Shown here piece by piece: positions 11,435 through 23,300 of a stretch of 64,000 nucleotides of DNA. The notes beneath the pieces are model-generated. The model was not told the origin of the DNA, searched no databases, and saw only the letters and a list, made by a program, of their open reading frames with translations. A program made the translations under genes and the position numbers. Each line of letters opens with the position of its first letter. The stretch's first letter is position 1. Source of the stretch: Blastomussa wellsi (Eukaryota > Cnidaria > Anthozoa > Scleractinia > Plerogyridae); contig OX393563.1 of NCBI GenBank assembly GCA_947652115.1, positions 3,947,516 to 4,011,515 on the forward strand. The letters are read 5' to 3'.

Positions 11435-12583
11435 TAGTATAGTATAATTATGTTCGGAATCTCAACTTTATTTCTATTTAGCTCTTTTTAAATAGTGACC
11501 TCTAAAGTAGTCTTTGCGGCAAAAAGAAATCCATTTTGAAGTTCAAAGGTCTTAGTAATATCCATTAAGTTCGCTTTTGGCTGCCTGTTGTTATATCACA
11601 CCGTGCCTTCAAAACGCACGAAATACAGTCTCAGGCCACCCAAGTTTCAAAATTTCCCGGGGGGTATGCCCCCGGACCCCCCAAAACGCTAGCACCTCCG
11701 GCGGTCGGTCGGTCCGGCTCCTCGTTAGATCGCACCCTCCCGAAAAAAACCTGCCAACGGGTCTGATTAGACTGCTTTGAGCCTGCTTGAAGTTCTTCGT
11801 AGTGTATCTTCACTCGTTCTTACGTGACAGTGACAATTCAGTTTATACCAGGCGAACAAATAAATGTTGTTGTTCAAGGTTGATGAGATGTAAATATCAT
11901 TATAGATGTCACTCGAATATACACTGGCTTTTTTTTGGTGACTGGGAGAGAATTGGGGACAATCATGAAATCTTCCATCACCAATATGGGGGATGGCAAA
12001 ACCCCTCTATAATTTAAGAGGGCATAACATAAGGGCTCCCTTGTCGCAACAAAAATCCTCCGCAACCCCTCCTCCCCCGGCGAAAATGACCCGTCCATAA
12101 CTAACATTGCCGGCGCGCGCATCAAGATTTTTAGTGTGTATGTGTGTGAGCCAAAGGGGGAGGAGAAGCTTGGAACCTTTCTTTCTGCATGAAAATAATT
12201 AAACAAACAAAGTTCCAAGATACAAATTAATATAAACGCTAAACGCTTCAAATGCAACTGATGAGTTTTGGCGCTTACAAACAAAATGTGTTATGTTCAG
12301 GCCCGTAGGCAGTTTTTTCTTGGGAGGGTGCGATACAATGAGAAGACCGAACGAACGAGCGCCGGAGATTGTCTGAGACTGCATTTCGTGCGTTTTGAAG
12401 GCAGTATGATATGAAAACAGGCAGCCAAAAGCGAACTTAAAAACGTGGATATTACTCAAACTTTTTAAATTCAAAATTGATTTTTTTGGCGCAAAGACTA
12501 CTTTACGTATGTATCTTACAGTTTTAGAGGATAATGTGACTATCAAAAATAGAAAGTTGAAAATTCGAACAGAACTATACTAA
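11435..12583. mobile_element. Foldback-like element with long inverted arms (unit B)
   Basis: Same structure as the unit A element: TAGTATAG/CTATACTA ends and inverted arms of about 330 bp. The interior is shortened near 12140-12160 where copy A has an extra GT-rich and G-rich stretch. No supported coding sequence. Confidence 0.68.
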
Positions 12584-12841
12584 ATTAATTTTTCAAATCG
12601 GCACTCTTAATCCTCACGGTATCAACGAACGCTTTTCATTCAACTAATTTAATCCGTTGTTTTCACGTTACCAGGCACCAACCAATAGCGAAGCTCCATC
12701 TTTCTGTATATATACTATGCTATTTTGTGTTCTTCGTAAAAAAAAAGTTGGGCGGGGGAGACAAAAGCCTCCCAGCCCCTCCCCCTACACGATTCCTGCT
12801 ACATATTAAAATTTTTGCGTGTGAAAATGAAAAATAGTTAT

Positions 12842-13336
12842 TTATAGAAGGAAACCTTTCTTCAGTCCGCCGAAAGTGGACTTCTTAGCCCGTTCTTTCT
12901 TCTCGGTCGATTTTTGAGTCGCTGTTGGATTTATTTGTGGTTTCTCGACGCCATTTTGCGAACCTGTTGACATGTCTTTAGGAACATCGCTTGAGCTTTC
13001 ACTTGTATTATGTTTATCTTCCACTTAGTCACTCTGCGAGATATAGAAAACAACAAGGAATTAATTGTGAAACGTAATATCTGAGAAAAATGCACGAAAA
13101 AGTGCTTCCGAGGTCTTGGCGCGTTGTAAGAAATTCTATTAAGTCCATTTTATTTTTCAGATTTTCATTCAGATTTGTTTAAGTTTTTGTTGTGTTTTTT
13201 TTGTCGCCGTTACCTCTGTAGCACTGTTTTCTTCCTCTTCATCTGTGCTGGTAAATTTCTTGTAGAGATAAAAGCCTGCTCCTGCAGCTATCCCTATACC
13301 AACACAAGCCAAGAACAAAGTCTTCAATTTTCCCAT
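12842..13336 (-). pseudogene. Small single-pass membrane protein, copy B, with premature stop
   Basis: Exon 1 13336-13214 and exon 2 13033-12842 keep the splice sites and the MGKLKTLFLA start. The third codon of exon 2, CCA in copies A and C, is TAA here (13027-13025), so translation would end after about 43 residues, leaving only the helix and acidic patch. The rest of exon 2 is still open and close to copy A. The intron has lost about 20 bases. Either a recent pseudogene or a gene for a truncated anchor peptide. Confidence 0.7.
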
Positions 13337-13978
13337 GCTTTCTGTAGATGAAGTCGCTTTTGTGAAACTTTGCTTTCAAGAAATAAAACCGGTAGAATGG
13401 AGGATAAATCAGTCTTCGCACTCACAAATATGCTTTGAAGGCAATAAACGTCAGCACTTAGTGATTGTGTCGTCGATATGATGTCGTCTGATTAGAGATA
13501 ATTACAAAGCGCGCGGTCACTTATCTTTGCGCTTGCCTTCGATCGATTTCCGCGTGGCTTCATATGGAAAAGCGACACCATATGTGGAACTCTCTGGGAC
13601 AAACCATGCGTATGAAAAAAAAAAACCGCTCGTGTTCCGTGGGGGAATGAAATAAACGGTCCTCTCCTCTCCGGAGTCTTTTCCGCAAGCAACACCGGCG
13701 CCATTTGATATTCAATCCTATACTGTTTACAGCCTCTCTGCCGAATCAAACGCGGCAAAAGAATCGCGAGAAAACTGGACGCCAGTGCAAATTGAACCCC
13801 TTTTCTTATTGTTAGTCATTACATTCTTCAAAACTACTCCGCTGCGCGTCGTATTTTCATCTCTTTTTCTCGGTGTTTGGAAATGTGATGAAACACTGTC
13901 TTTCGTGTTCTCAATCGAAACTAAAACTACGGAGAAATGGAAAAATGCAAAAATCTGTGCCAATTAAAATCGTTTCTT

Positions 13979-14123
13979 CCTCGGTGTAAGAACCTGTTAA
14001 ACTCACAAATGACTTAAAACAAAGAACGAACAAGACAACAAAGAACCTCGAAACAATACAGAATTCGATCACAGAAACAATAGCACACAAACAAAGAAAA
14101 AGTCACAGGTTCTTACGCCGAGG
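13979..14123. mobile_element. 145-bp MITE with 19-bp inverted repeats
   Basis: Left end 13979-13997 and right end 14105-14123 (CCTCGG.GTAAGAACCTGT) match at 18 of 19 positions as inverted repeats. A clear target duplication was not seen. The interior is A-rich with no ORF. The related repeat at 1.6-1.8 kb lacks it. In unit C the right end is missing, replaced at 32459 by the Penelope element. Confidence 0.7.
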
Positions 14124-15041
14124 TAATCCCTTAATCATATTTCAAAACCACGGTTACGGTTCTGATTTCCTTTGTTTTAACATGATGAATTATTAAACAG
14201 TTTGAGAAATGTAAATGAAGAAAGCTGTAACAACGATCGCACAACAGTAGAATTTGAGGAGAAACAGGGTTGTTTATCCAAAAAATATTGATTTACTTAG
14301 AGAGTCCATTTTAGCTCCCCTCCCCCCTCCCCAGTTTAAAAAATGTTCGACATTTTTCGGGAAAAACGTTCAGAATTCGGGCAAACAGTTGCAAGTTTAG
14401 AGCGGTTGTATACCGGTTGACGGCTGCCACGTTCGTAGATTGTGGATTGTTTTGGGCAGGGCGGTTACAGCCCTTAAGTCCGAAGGTGCTCGTACGCCTG
14501 CGGATGGAAATCCCGAGATTCATTCGAACTTGAACTGAGAATAAAAGCGTGACCTTGATTGCTAATGGGTCTGACCAGGAAGCTTTTAGTTCACTACGAA
14601 ATTAAGATGCAGCAGTTCATTTTACAATAATTTGTTTTTACGAAACAACTGCTATGATCGGAATAAGTAACTATGTTGAAGCCTTGAGCAGGCGAACTTA
14701 TAGCAACAAGAGCTAAACGCCTAAAAATCCCAGTCAGATTTTTCTTACACACCGCAAACCCTCTTCGATCTGGGCTGCAACCTCTTGAGAGAAAGACCTG
14801 AAGCGGGTATTGGTAGCAGTTAATTCCCGCCCTTTTCGGAAAATAATGCAAATAAGAAAAACCGTTAGTGTCCTAAATATAGACTCGCGTGATACCCGGT
14901 AACGAGTTATGCAAGTGCTCTCAATCCTGATTGTGGACTTTGAAAATTGGATCAACGCATAACATCACGTTTGCTCAGTGCTTTGCGTGTTCCACGCCTA
15001 TTACTATGAGTGCAAGGCGAGATTTGTGAGGACACGGCAAG

Positions 15042-17805
15042 ATGTTATGTTTGGTGCGTTTGTTGTGTTTTATTCTACTTTGTGTCCTTGTAGAGTCAAA
15101 CCAAAGCCAGGTAAAGTAAATCTTAGTTTATCTTTTCTTTGGCCAGCGTTAAACGGACTGGCTTTAGGCTGACCTGCCTGGATACCTTTTCTTTTCTTTC
15201 AACCAGGCGCGAGCCTAGCCCTCATGTGGGAAACGCATAAACGGTAGTTTCTCCGCCACATGCGTACTTGGCTGTTGTTTTTTCGTTGCGTCAGCGCGTG
15301 TTTTTAATCGGTTTTAGTGTCAACGGGGAAAGCGCAGAGGAGCGTTGTTGATAGCTGTAGCGTGGACGATATGCGAATACGCTTTGATGAAAAGGCCTCA
15401 ACGAAAACGCATTAGTTGATTTCAATCTAAGTAGCGTACTAATGGTAATGCAAATCTAATGGAAATGAACAATCTGATTTTTTGAGCTACTCCTATACTA
15501 TAACCTGAATCTACTAGCGTTCAATCACGAATGCTGTTCTCTGATTGGTTACCCTACTCACTATCTATTTACCTACTAGAAGATGGGTATCCATGTTCTT
15601 TCTCAGCCGTTAGGCGAGGGCATTCAGCTGCTTTTCTACACCTCAAAAGGGCATCATTTTCTGGCGGCCTCCTTGTTCGTATTTCTTGCTCTCGCTGTTC
15701 AATAGCTCGTCCACGTTTTCGTATCCCAAGTAACCTGAACTTATTTCATTAATATTTGTTTTAGCAGCCATAATAAAGGAAATAAAAAAACAACTTTAAA
15801 ATATTGTCGCCGCCACTTTTTTTCAATTCGCAACCTAACATAAACTACATCCGAGTACCGGGCTTTTTGCCCATGTTCTATTAAAAATAAAGACCGCAGG
15901 GATTCCTTGGCGAGCATGCAGGGCTATATTCTAATCTGTGATAGAACGTGAGTAGTTGTTGTCAACAAAATGGCGGCCGCTCCGTCGCATTAATAAAGTA
16001 TTTCCAGTGTCTATGAAGAGGATTTGGATATCTTATTGTTGAGTTTGGAACATCTAGTAGCTACAACAGCTACACTATTCGCTCTCGATTTTTACCTCAT
16101 GATAGTTAATTCGCGCTTCGCCCTCGTCAACTCTAGCACATCATCAATTTTTCGTTAGTATGTCGCGAATTTTGCGCCGGAAACTATGTGGCCAACAATT
16201 ATTGAATTTTGTATGCATATTCGTTTTCAGTAATTATCTTGGCCTGTGGGATTTCAGACATTTGAGAGGGTTTTCATTTTTGTCTGAGTGCTAGAGTCGC
16301 AAATGCCCTCATGCAGGGTCGTGCGTTTGAACGCTATGCGTGGCTACTCCCCTCAATACTTTTAATCGTGTGAACCAATTAAACTGATTGGTGTTGTCGT
16401 TGAAATATCAACATCCACCAATCAATCTTAGCTCTACAATACAAGCGCATGGAAATGAGAATCGTGTCTATCGCTAAAAGAGGTTTTCTCCGGCTCAATT
16501 TTCGTTTTCGCCGCTGACTAAGAAATAAAAACAGAAAATACTCTGTAACCAGCTTATTTCAGCTACGGAAATGCTTTTAAAGCTTTGACAAACCCCACTA
16601 CAAATGCGATACCTTTACTTGACACTAACTGACCCTTTTCAGCTCCGGAAACATATTATCAGTATTTCAATTTGAACGCGATGTTAACCTGCATCTGTTA
16701 TTCCAAACAGCCTGTGAAATACAAAAGAAGCCCTGAAAAGATTCAAGACATACCCACAAAAGGAGCAGCCGCCGTTAAATCCTTTTCAATTGGTGATGAT
16801 CTTTTTCTCGTGTTCGCCAACATGTATGGAGACCATGTACAATATAAAGCCGAGTCTGTTGTTTACAAAATGGAAAACGGGCGTTTTGTTCAGAACCAAA
16901 CTCTGTCTACCCATGGAGCAGCTGCTGTTGAACACTTCGTAATAGACAGCGTACATTACATGGCCATTGCGAACTACCTTGACTATTATGATGGCGGTAA
17001 TAAACAGAACTCTGTCATCTACAGATGGAGCGGAGACCAGTTTGTAGAGTTCCAGCTAATCCCAACAAATGGTGGTGCTGGCTTCAAGTTTTTCACCACT
17101 GAGGGAGAACATTACTTGGCCATTGCAGAGAGCCAAGATGGCCGTAATTACTCCATCGAATCATTTGTTTACAAGTGGAAGAATGGAAAGTTCGTAAAGT
17201 TCCAGAACTTTCGTAATGGTGCCATTGGTTGTGATTCAATCGAAATCGCCAAAGAGACTTACCTTGTCTATGCAAACCGTTTTAACTCTCAGAATAAACA
17301 CACCCTTCTGAGCTTTGAGTCAAACGTGTACAAATGCTCTGGAAGTAATTTCGTAAAGTTCCAGACGATTCAGAACCAAAGGGCATACAGGCCAAAATTC
17401 TTTCGTGTTGGTGGTGACGTCTTTCTCGCTCTTGCCAACTGTTACCCTGGGTATCTGACAAGAAGCAAACATCTCTCTAAATCGCCTATCTATAAATGGG
17501 ATGGTGAAAAGTTTTCTTTTTTCCAAGAGATCACTACCCACTGTGCTATGGAGATATGCCCCTTTGAAGTGAATGGTGAAATGTTCCTTGCTATTGCCAA
17601 TTATTTTGGAGATAATGATAGGTATTCAGTTCGTTCAGTTGTGTACAAGGCATCGGGAGCACAGTTTACTCATTACCAAGATTTTCAAACTTACGGAAGC
17701 CGAGGAGTGGACGCAATTGTTGACAAAGGCGAAAGATACCTCGTTTTTGCTAATTACTACAAAAGTAATTACAACATGGATAGCTTTGTTTACAAGTTTG
17801 TGTAG
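15042..17805 (+). CDS. EAR-1: secreted seven-repeat EAR (EPTP) propeller protein
   Basis: Exon 1, 15042-15110, encodes a signal peptide (MLCLVRLLCFILLCVLVESN) and ends in phase 0 at GTAAAG. An in-frame TGA lies upstream of this ATG. The large exon ends at TAG 17803-17805 and is open from before 16672. An acceptor at 16661-16662 gives an in-frame 403-residue product. A stronger-looking acceptor at 16641-16642 is out of phase and would need another exon, so the junction is uncertain. The body has seven ~50-residue repeats of the EAR type (phi-x-F-x-x-x-Q-x-I-P-T-x-G-A ... YLVFAN ... VYKW), enough for one beta-propeller as in TSPEAR and LGI proteins. There is no collagen segment, unlike EAR-2. 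Expected secreted or cell-surface binding role; ligand unknown. Confidence 0.78.
15643..15771 (-). CDS. Short acidic ORF, possible first exon (copy 1)
   Basis: An ATG at 15771-15769 opens a 42-residue frame beginning MAAKTNINEISSG with an acidic Glu/Ser-rich continuation (SESKKYEQGG). The duplicate at 34860-34741 keeps the same start and frame with substitutions and ends RPRA. The Met context and acidic text could be the N-terminal exon of an otherwise absent gene. It may equally be chance. No downstream exon was found. Confidence 0.22.
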   Translation of the reverse strand: MAAKTNINEISSGYLGYENVDELLNSESKKYEQGGRQKMMPF

Positions 17806-17905
17806 AATGTACAGTCTTACTGAAATATGTAGCCTTAAAACTGCTAAGTCTTCACAATAATTTTACTAAATACGCCCTTGAAGTGACTCAAAATGTGCCT
17901 CCTCT

Positions 17906-18080
17906 TCCCTAGAGACGGCCGCGATCCCTTTGGTCAGCGCCACGAATCGGGATCTCTCGCTTATCTCAGAGAACTCATTCTGTAATTTCAGCCAATCAGA
18001 TTTGTCGGGTTTGACAATGAGTCCATGAATCGCGGACTTTCGGTTTTGGAGGCTTCTGGAGATAGGAATGCTCTAGACTG
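17906..18080. repeat. Diverged MITE of the 62.68-62.90 kb family
   Basis: Shares GGCCGCGATCCC, CAGCCAATCAGA.TTGTC and ATGA.TCGCGGACTT.CGGTTTTGGAG with the intact element at 62681-62900. A further partial copy follows at about 18110-18190. No coding content. Confidence 0.55.
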
Positions 18081-18201
18081 TTCCAACTTTTAAGCATGCA
18101 CAGATTACTCGTTCTTTGTTTCAAATTAATCCAATCAAATTTGTCAGATTTGAGAATGATTTGTTGAGTCGTGGACTTCCGTGTGTTGAAGACAGCCAAA
18201 G

Positions 18202-18499
18202 CAGGGTTCATGCAGGTCATGGAAAACCTGGAAAGGCATGGAATTTTATAATTCATTTTCCAGGTCTGAAAACTCATGGAATTTAAGTGTGGGTCATGGA
18301 AAGTCATGGAAAATTATGTTTATCAAAAAAGTACAAAATCAATTAGGTTTTTTGTGAAGAAAATCGTAAAAATGTACCCAAAATGAAAGATGATCTTCTA
18401 GAAAATGCTAAAATTTAGGTCATGGAAAACTTTGAGAAGTCATGGAAAAGGTCATGGAAAGCCATGGTATTTCAAAAGCTCAAAAGAGTACGAACCCTG
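18202..18499. mobile_element. MITE-like element with CAGGGTTC termini and GTCATGGAAA repeats
   Basis: Ends CAGGGTTCATGC (left) and GTACGAACCCTG (right) are imperfect inverted repeats. The interior is built of repeated TCATGGAAAA-type words. The element at 56223-56540 has similar ends (AGGGTTGCCAC / GTGGGAACCCT) and a comparable internal pattern (GTCAGGGAA). Confidence 0.55.
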
Positions 18500-18603
18500 T
18501 AAAGGTCTCTGATCAGTTGACGAAGTCTAACTGGATCGCGGGTTCTGGGGAGGAGAATTCTATTTGCTTTCATTAGCAATGTTTGGGTGATTGTTTGACT
18601 GAT

Positions 18604-18606
18604 TAC

Positions 18607-18640
<34 letters not shown>

Positions 18641-18645
18641 GTTGG

Positions 18646-18708
<63 letters not shown>

Positions 18709-18757
18709 GTTGGTTGGTTGGTTGGTTGATTGATTGATTGATTGATTGGTTGGTTGA
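18604..18757. repeat. (TTGA/TTGG)n microsatellite
   Basis: About 150 bp of uninterrupted four-base repeats switching between TTGA and TTGG blocks. Confidence 0.92.
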
Positions 18758-18759
18758 TT

Positions 18760-20381
18760 ATTGAATGAATCATTACTAAGAGCTTGTCTAGGGTCTGATT
18801 TCAGTCATACTAATCCGTAAATAACTTTTTAATTATGAGCTACAGGTGCTCCGCGAGAATAAATAGACGTGAATAGATGTGCAATATACTATTTGATCTA
18901 CTCTATATTAGTATCACCCAACTAGTGGACTGATGCAAATCCTGCATTTTAATTGGCTACGCCACTGCCAAGACAGTGTGTGAGCATTGCAAAATAATCC
19001 TAACCAAAATTTCTGGAAGTTATAGAATTACACCCGGGAACAAACAGATATTCTGTACTTGCTAAGATATGGAACATGTCCAGTAGTTGTTTCTAAAATT
19101 CAGTTGTAATTCACAGCGCTGGCGGTGCAGCTAGCGCTAATTTTCTTTTGGTCAAACATTGTTACTTTGTCTTCTCTCAGCAGCTTCCTAAAACTTCACT
19201 TAGATACATGTCCGAATTTCTCTTACTTTCTGCCCTGTTGAAAAACTTATATTTTTAAACTTATGCGAACTCGTGAAGACCAAAAGCAGTATTACAACTT
19301 AAAGAATTCACGCGAAGAGCTAAAGACCGCCTGATTTTGCTCAGAAAGTAAAAAGCTTTTTATGTCATAAAAATAGGCTTAGAAATTTAGCAAAAGTTAG
19401 CTACCTTAATTTTGGCCTTATTTGGATGATGGATAGTACAAATCTGAGGGAAAGTGATTCATTTGATCTTCCTGCAATAAAGCGTTTGACAACTTCACGG
19501 AATACTGATCACAGTAGTTGAATTCTTTATTAATAAATAACAAAAGAAACATGCCCAGAATTATACTTGTGGACTGACAATTTCATATTTCTAACTACTG
19601 TAAAAACTAATTGTTAACTATTTACAAATGTATAAATAACAGCTAGATAAAATTGGAGAGGCATCTGTTCACACAACAGTTCACGAAACAGTTCTGCCAC
19701 GTGGCAGGATATAAGGGTGTCCCCTTTTCCTTAGGCTCCTTGTTCTCGTTCGTTCTCGTTCCGCTCCTTGTTCTTGTAGAGGAGATTGCTCGAAGAATGT
19801 TTCAGCGTAAACTTCTGCCTCTCTCTTTTTTGGCGTATTTCATTCAACGCGCGCCGTAAATGTCGCGCAAGAAATTTTGCCTTGAGATTTTCCTTCCCCT
19901 CCCCCAAGAGCCTGAAAGCGCGGACGCTCGATCGCTCGTCCGGTCACGTAATAACCATTCTTTTTCGTGCTGATGGACTAACCAAAATTTGTTACCCATG
20001 GTGCTCCGCTAGCATGCTTCACGCACTGGAATTGCGCCATTACAAGCTGCCGACCTCGTCCTTATTACGTACCTGCCTTGTTTCAATTTATTTGACAGAA
20101 AGTGGTTGATACAAGCTGTAAAGCTTCTAAAGTTTCCAACACAACTACAAAAGAAAGAGAGAGAGAGGAAAATAACACGAATGAAAACTAAGCCAAAAAC
20201 AATTAATTTTCGGGTTGGACTTTAGAACTACATGACAATCATTTAACTGTGATACCTGGCCATGAGCCATGCATGTGATACTTATCTGATAGACTTCGCA
20301 CGAATAACATCCCGTCTGCTCATTTTACGTGTTCCGTATTTACTGCAGCGCAAAGACGAGATAGCTGCACGACACGATAAG
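18760..20381. other. Intergenic stretch with no supported gene
   Basis: Between the microsatellite and EAR-2 there is AT-rich sequence without conserved exons or clear repeats. Two open frames at 19653-20109 show no recognisable protein and were left out. The end of this stretch should hold the EAR-2 promoter and 5' leader. Confidence 0.5.
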
Positions 20382-23300
20382 ATGTTATGCTTAGTGCGTT
20401 TGTTGTGTTTTCTCTTACTTTGCATCTTTGTGGACTCAAACCAACAAACTGAGGTAAAGTATATTTCAGAATTTCTATTTTTTACTTTAGATAAGCTGGT
20501 TTGCCTCGTTAACAGCCCCTTTTCTTAACTTTTCTTTCATGCTGCGCCATTCGGTGCAAATCCAGCTATAGTGATGTTCTCAAAACATGTTCTTGTTTTG
20601 ACGTAATATTACGAAATGTATTTATCGCAACAAACTAGCATGTCTTCAATAGTTTAAAGTCTCAAATGGAGCATTCATGTAGAATCTTTTTGATCAAGTC
20701 TTAACAAGATTTTAAACATCGCCACAACAAGCGCGATCAAGCCCTGGATGCACGGAATGTTCCTGGTTGTTTCTATGACGACTGCTTCATTTGATATATT
20801 TGGTATACTCTTTAACTGATTTCTTACCCTGAAGTAAAGTTCAAATTACCTGACAAAATATTTGTACATGGTTATATACACCAACAGTAAAGTTAGGAAT
20901 TCGACATCTGTGTCAAAATCTGATTAAAATGACCGAGTTTGTTTACAAAAATCTACATAAAAGCAATAAAGCTTTATCTGTACTCACCCTCCCCCTCCCC
21001 TGAGCTTATCTAACTTGTTTTGTTTGTTGGAAATCAGCCTTTCGGTAGCCAGTTTGATTTTCTCATTCGCCACTTCAATTTAAAAACGAGTCCAAATCTG
21101 GAGCGAGTCTGTTATTGCAGTGTCTTGTGGGACCGTTGCTGGGGACAAACAAAAGATGCGAAGCCATAACCCCCCCCCCCCCCCCCCCAAATAACGGTTC
21201 TTCTGTCAGGCGATATTCAAGACATCACTTTACGAATTTCGTCTCGCTTTCTAAGCGGTGAATCTGAAAAGCCTTCATTTGACGCATATACCCTTTCATT
21301 ATTGAACAAATTGCCACGTTGTCCGTCATTCCGTTAACAGATGTTCTGCGACATACGCGCGAAACTTGTGAAAGTTCGTCCGAAGTCTTGCAAAGCGCTG
21401 AATAACCACAGCTTTTCAAGCTGTAAAATGTGTTTCGTTGACAACTGACAGCGGCTCAATCTTGCTAAATATAGTCTGATTTTATCCCACGCGTTCTATG
21501 GCCTCGTTGGTTAGGTCAGCAAAATATAACATCGACCTACAGGAAGTCATCTTCGGATGTTGCGTAACGAACACTTACGAAGATTATACGATGACACCGG
21601 ATGTTGGTTAGTAATTTTAATTATTAACCAGAATATGCCGTTCAGTCTCGTTTGCTGTGTGAAAATGGTGGTAAAGTTCGATTTCCCTATTTCGGAAAAT
21701 TATGGCTATGTCGCCGGGTTCAACCAGTTGTAAACAAGAAGAATTTCTGCAGGTGGATGTGCATGTAGGTAAATCCGCTACAAAACTGAGGAACAGTGAA
21801 AAAAATGCAACTGCACAAAATGAATAACTACTATGGTATTTTGCCAACTCAATGATAATCTTGTATTTAAGCTGGAAATTGTCTGAATGAAAATTGCACA
21901 CGACCAGTGCCGAAGAAAATTTACGCACGTTCTGTAAGCCGAAAAATTCCTGTTACATGGAGAAAAAAATATCATGCACACACATGCACCGAGACATGAA
22001 AGGGTTGAAAAAAATTACGCGCCTGTACCAAATCACCCGCCTCCCCCCCCCCCCCCCATGTATTTTTCAAGGAAATAAAATTGAATGATTTCAGAAAATT
22101 CAGCCAGAATATTCAGCCCGAGTCAGCCAGGCAAAAGTCGCGCCAGTGTTGGCGGCTCGCTGGAAAACTATCGTAATATTCGTTTTTATGGTGTTTTATT
22201 CCGATGGGGTAGCAAAGCAAAGCCACTTTTGACAAATTATAAACTGACTAAGGGTTTAATCTGTACAAGTTAATGGCCAATCAGAACATGTTTTTTCCAC
22301 ACGTTTTCACGCTTCGATGACACCGACGGTAATTTTTTCACCGTTCCATTTAGTTTGCCACACAGCAAGAATCGACACGAAATGAAAATCGACAAGATCC
22401 GGTTACGGTGTTTACCGAAGATTGTTTACGAAGATGTAGGTCGATGTCATTTTTTGCTGACCCGTTGGTTAAGTGTCAGGCAATAGTCCACGCGATTTTG
22501 CAGGATGATTGTTAAGCGGAGAGGCCTCATCCGTTCCGAGAATCGAACAGCTTTCCAAGAGCGAGGCGCGAGGAAATTTGCGATCTTCGAGGAACAGATA
22601 ATCGAGGAAGGGAAAATCTTCGCGCTTTTTTGTATTGTTAATGCAAATGAAAGAAGTGTTAGTTTATAGTCAAGTAACACTATTACAAGTACTATTACAA
22701 GTACACGGTTCTTCTCTACCTTAGGCCTCCACTAGCTATCAACAGCAATCGTGTGGTTGCCATGGAAGAGATGGGCGTGACGGTAAGGCATGCTTTACCA
22801 TTCACATACGCTTTACATTAGTATACTGTTCCAAATGATATACATGAAACATGCACCAAACGGCCATTACAGGTCTTTTTTGCCCACGAGGGAAAGAAAA
22901 AGTGCTATATGCACAAAATATCGATAAATTATCGAATTATTCTAGATTTCATTTATTTACAGGAAGAGATGGCTTGAGTGGTAGGGAAGGAGTCAAGGTC
23001 AGTATTATAGAGTAAAATGTGCACATTTCGTTGTAAACTACCATCAACTGAGAAACCCTCAAACGCAGGCCACGTTGATAGCAAATGTCCCAAATTACTA
23101 GCCTGCGTGCAGCCGAGCGGAAAATTGACGACGTCACTTTTCCGCTTTGGGAAATAGTAGACGGCTGCACGCAGGCTGAAAATTACGCGACGGTGGAAAT
23201 CGCCCCCTAACTTGACATCAACCCCTTGAACGAGGACTATTGCTGGGGTTTTGCAGTTTTCAGCTTCTTTTCTTGCTAAAATCATTACCTGATACCTTTT

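Larger units (their letters stand above)
10149..14577. repeat. Duplicated unit B
   Basis: Starts abruptly inside the GCGGCCATTGGGG segment, so it is 5'-truncated relative to A. It also lacks about 300 bp corresponding to 6960-7250; unit C shares this deletion while D keeps the segment. Its right end, beyond the small gene, continues through 13540-13970 (also present in C) and a MITE to the EAR-1 flank. Confidence 0.75.

Noticed and set aside
14594..14955. Minus-strand frames upstream of EAR-1, also at 33536-33790
   Set aside because: Overlap the 5' flank of the EAR genes, differ by an indel between copies, and show no domain.
19653..20109. Open frames upstream of EAR-2
   Set aside because: No motif, no paralogous copy, no exon signals.
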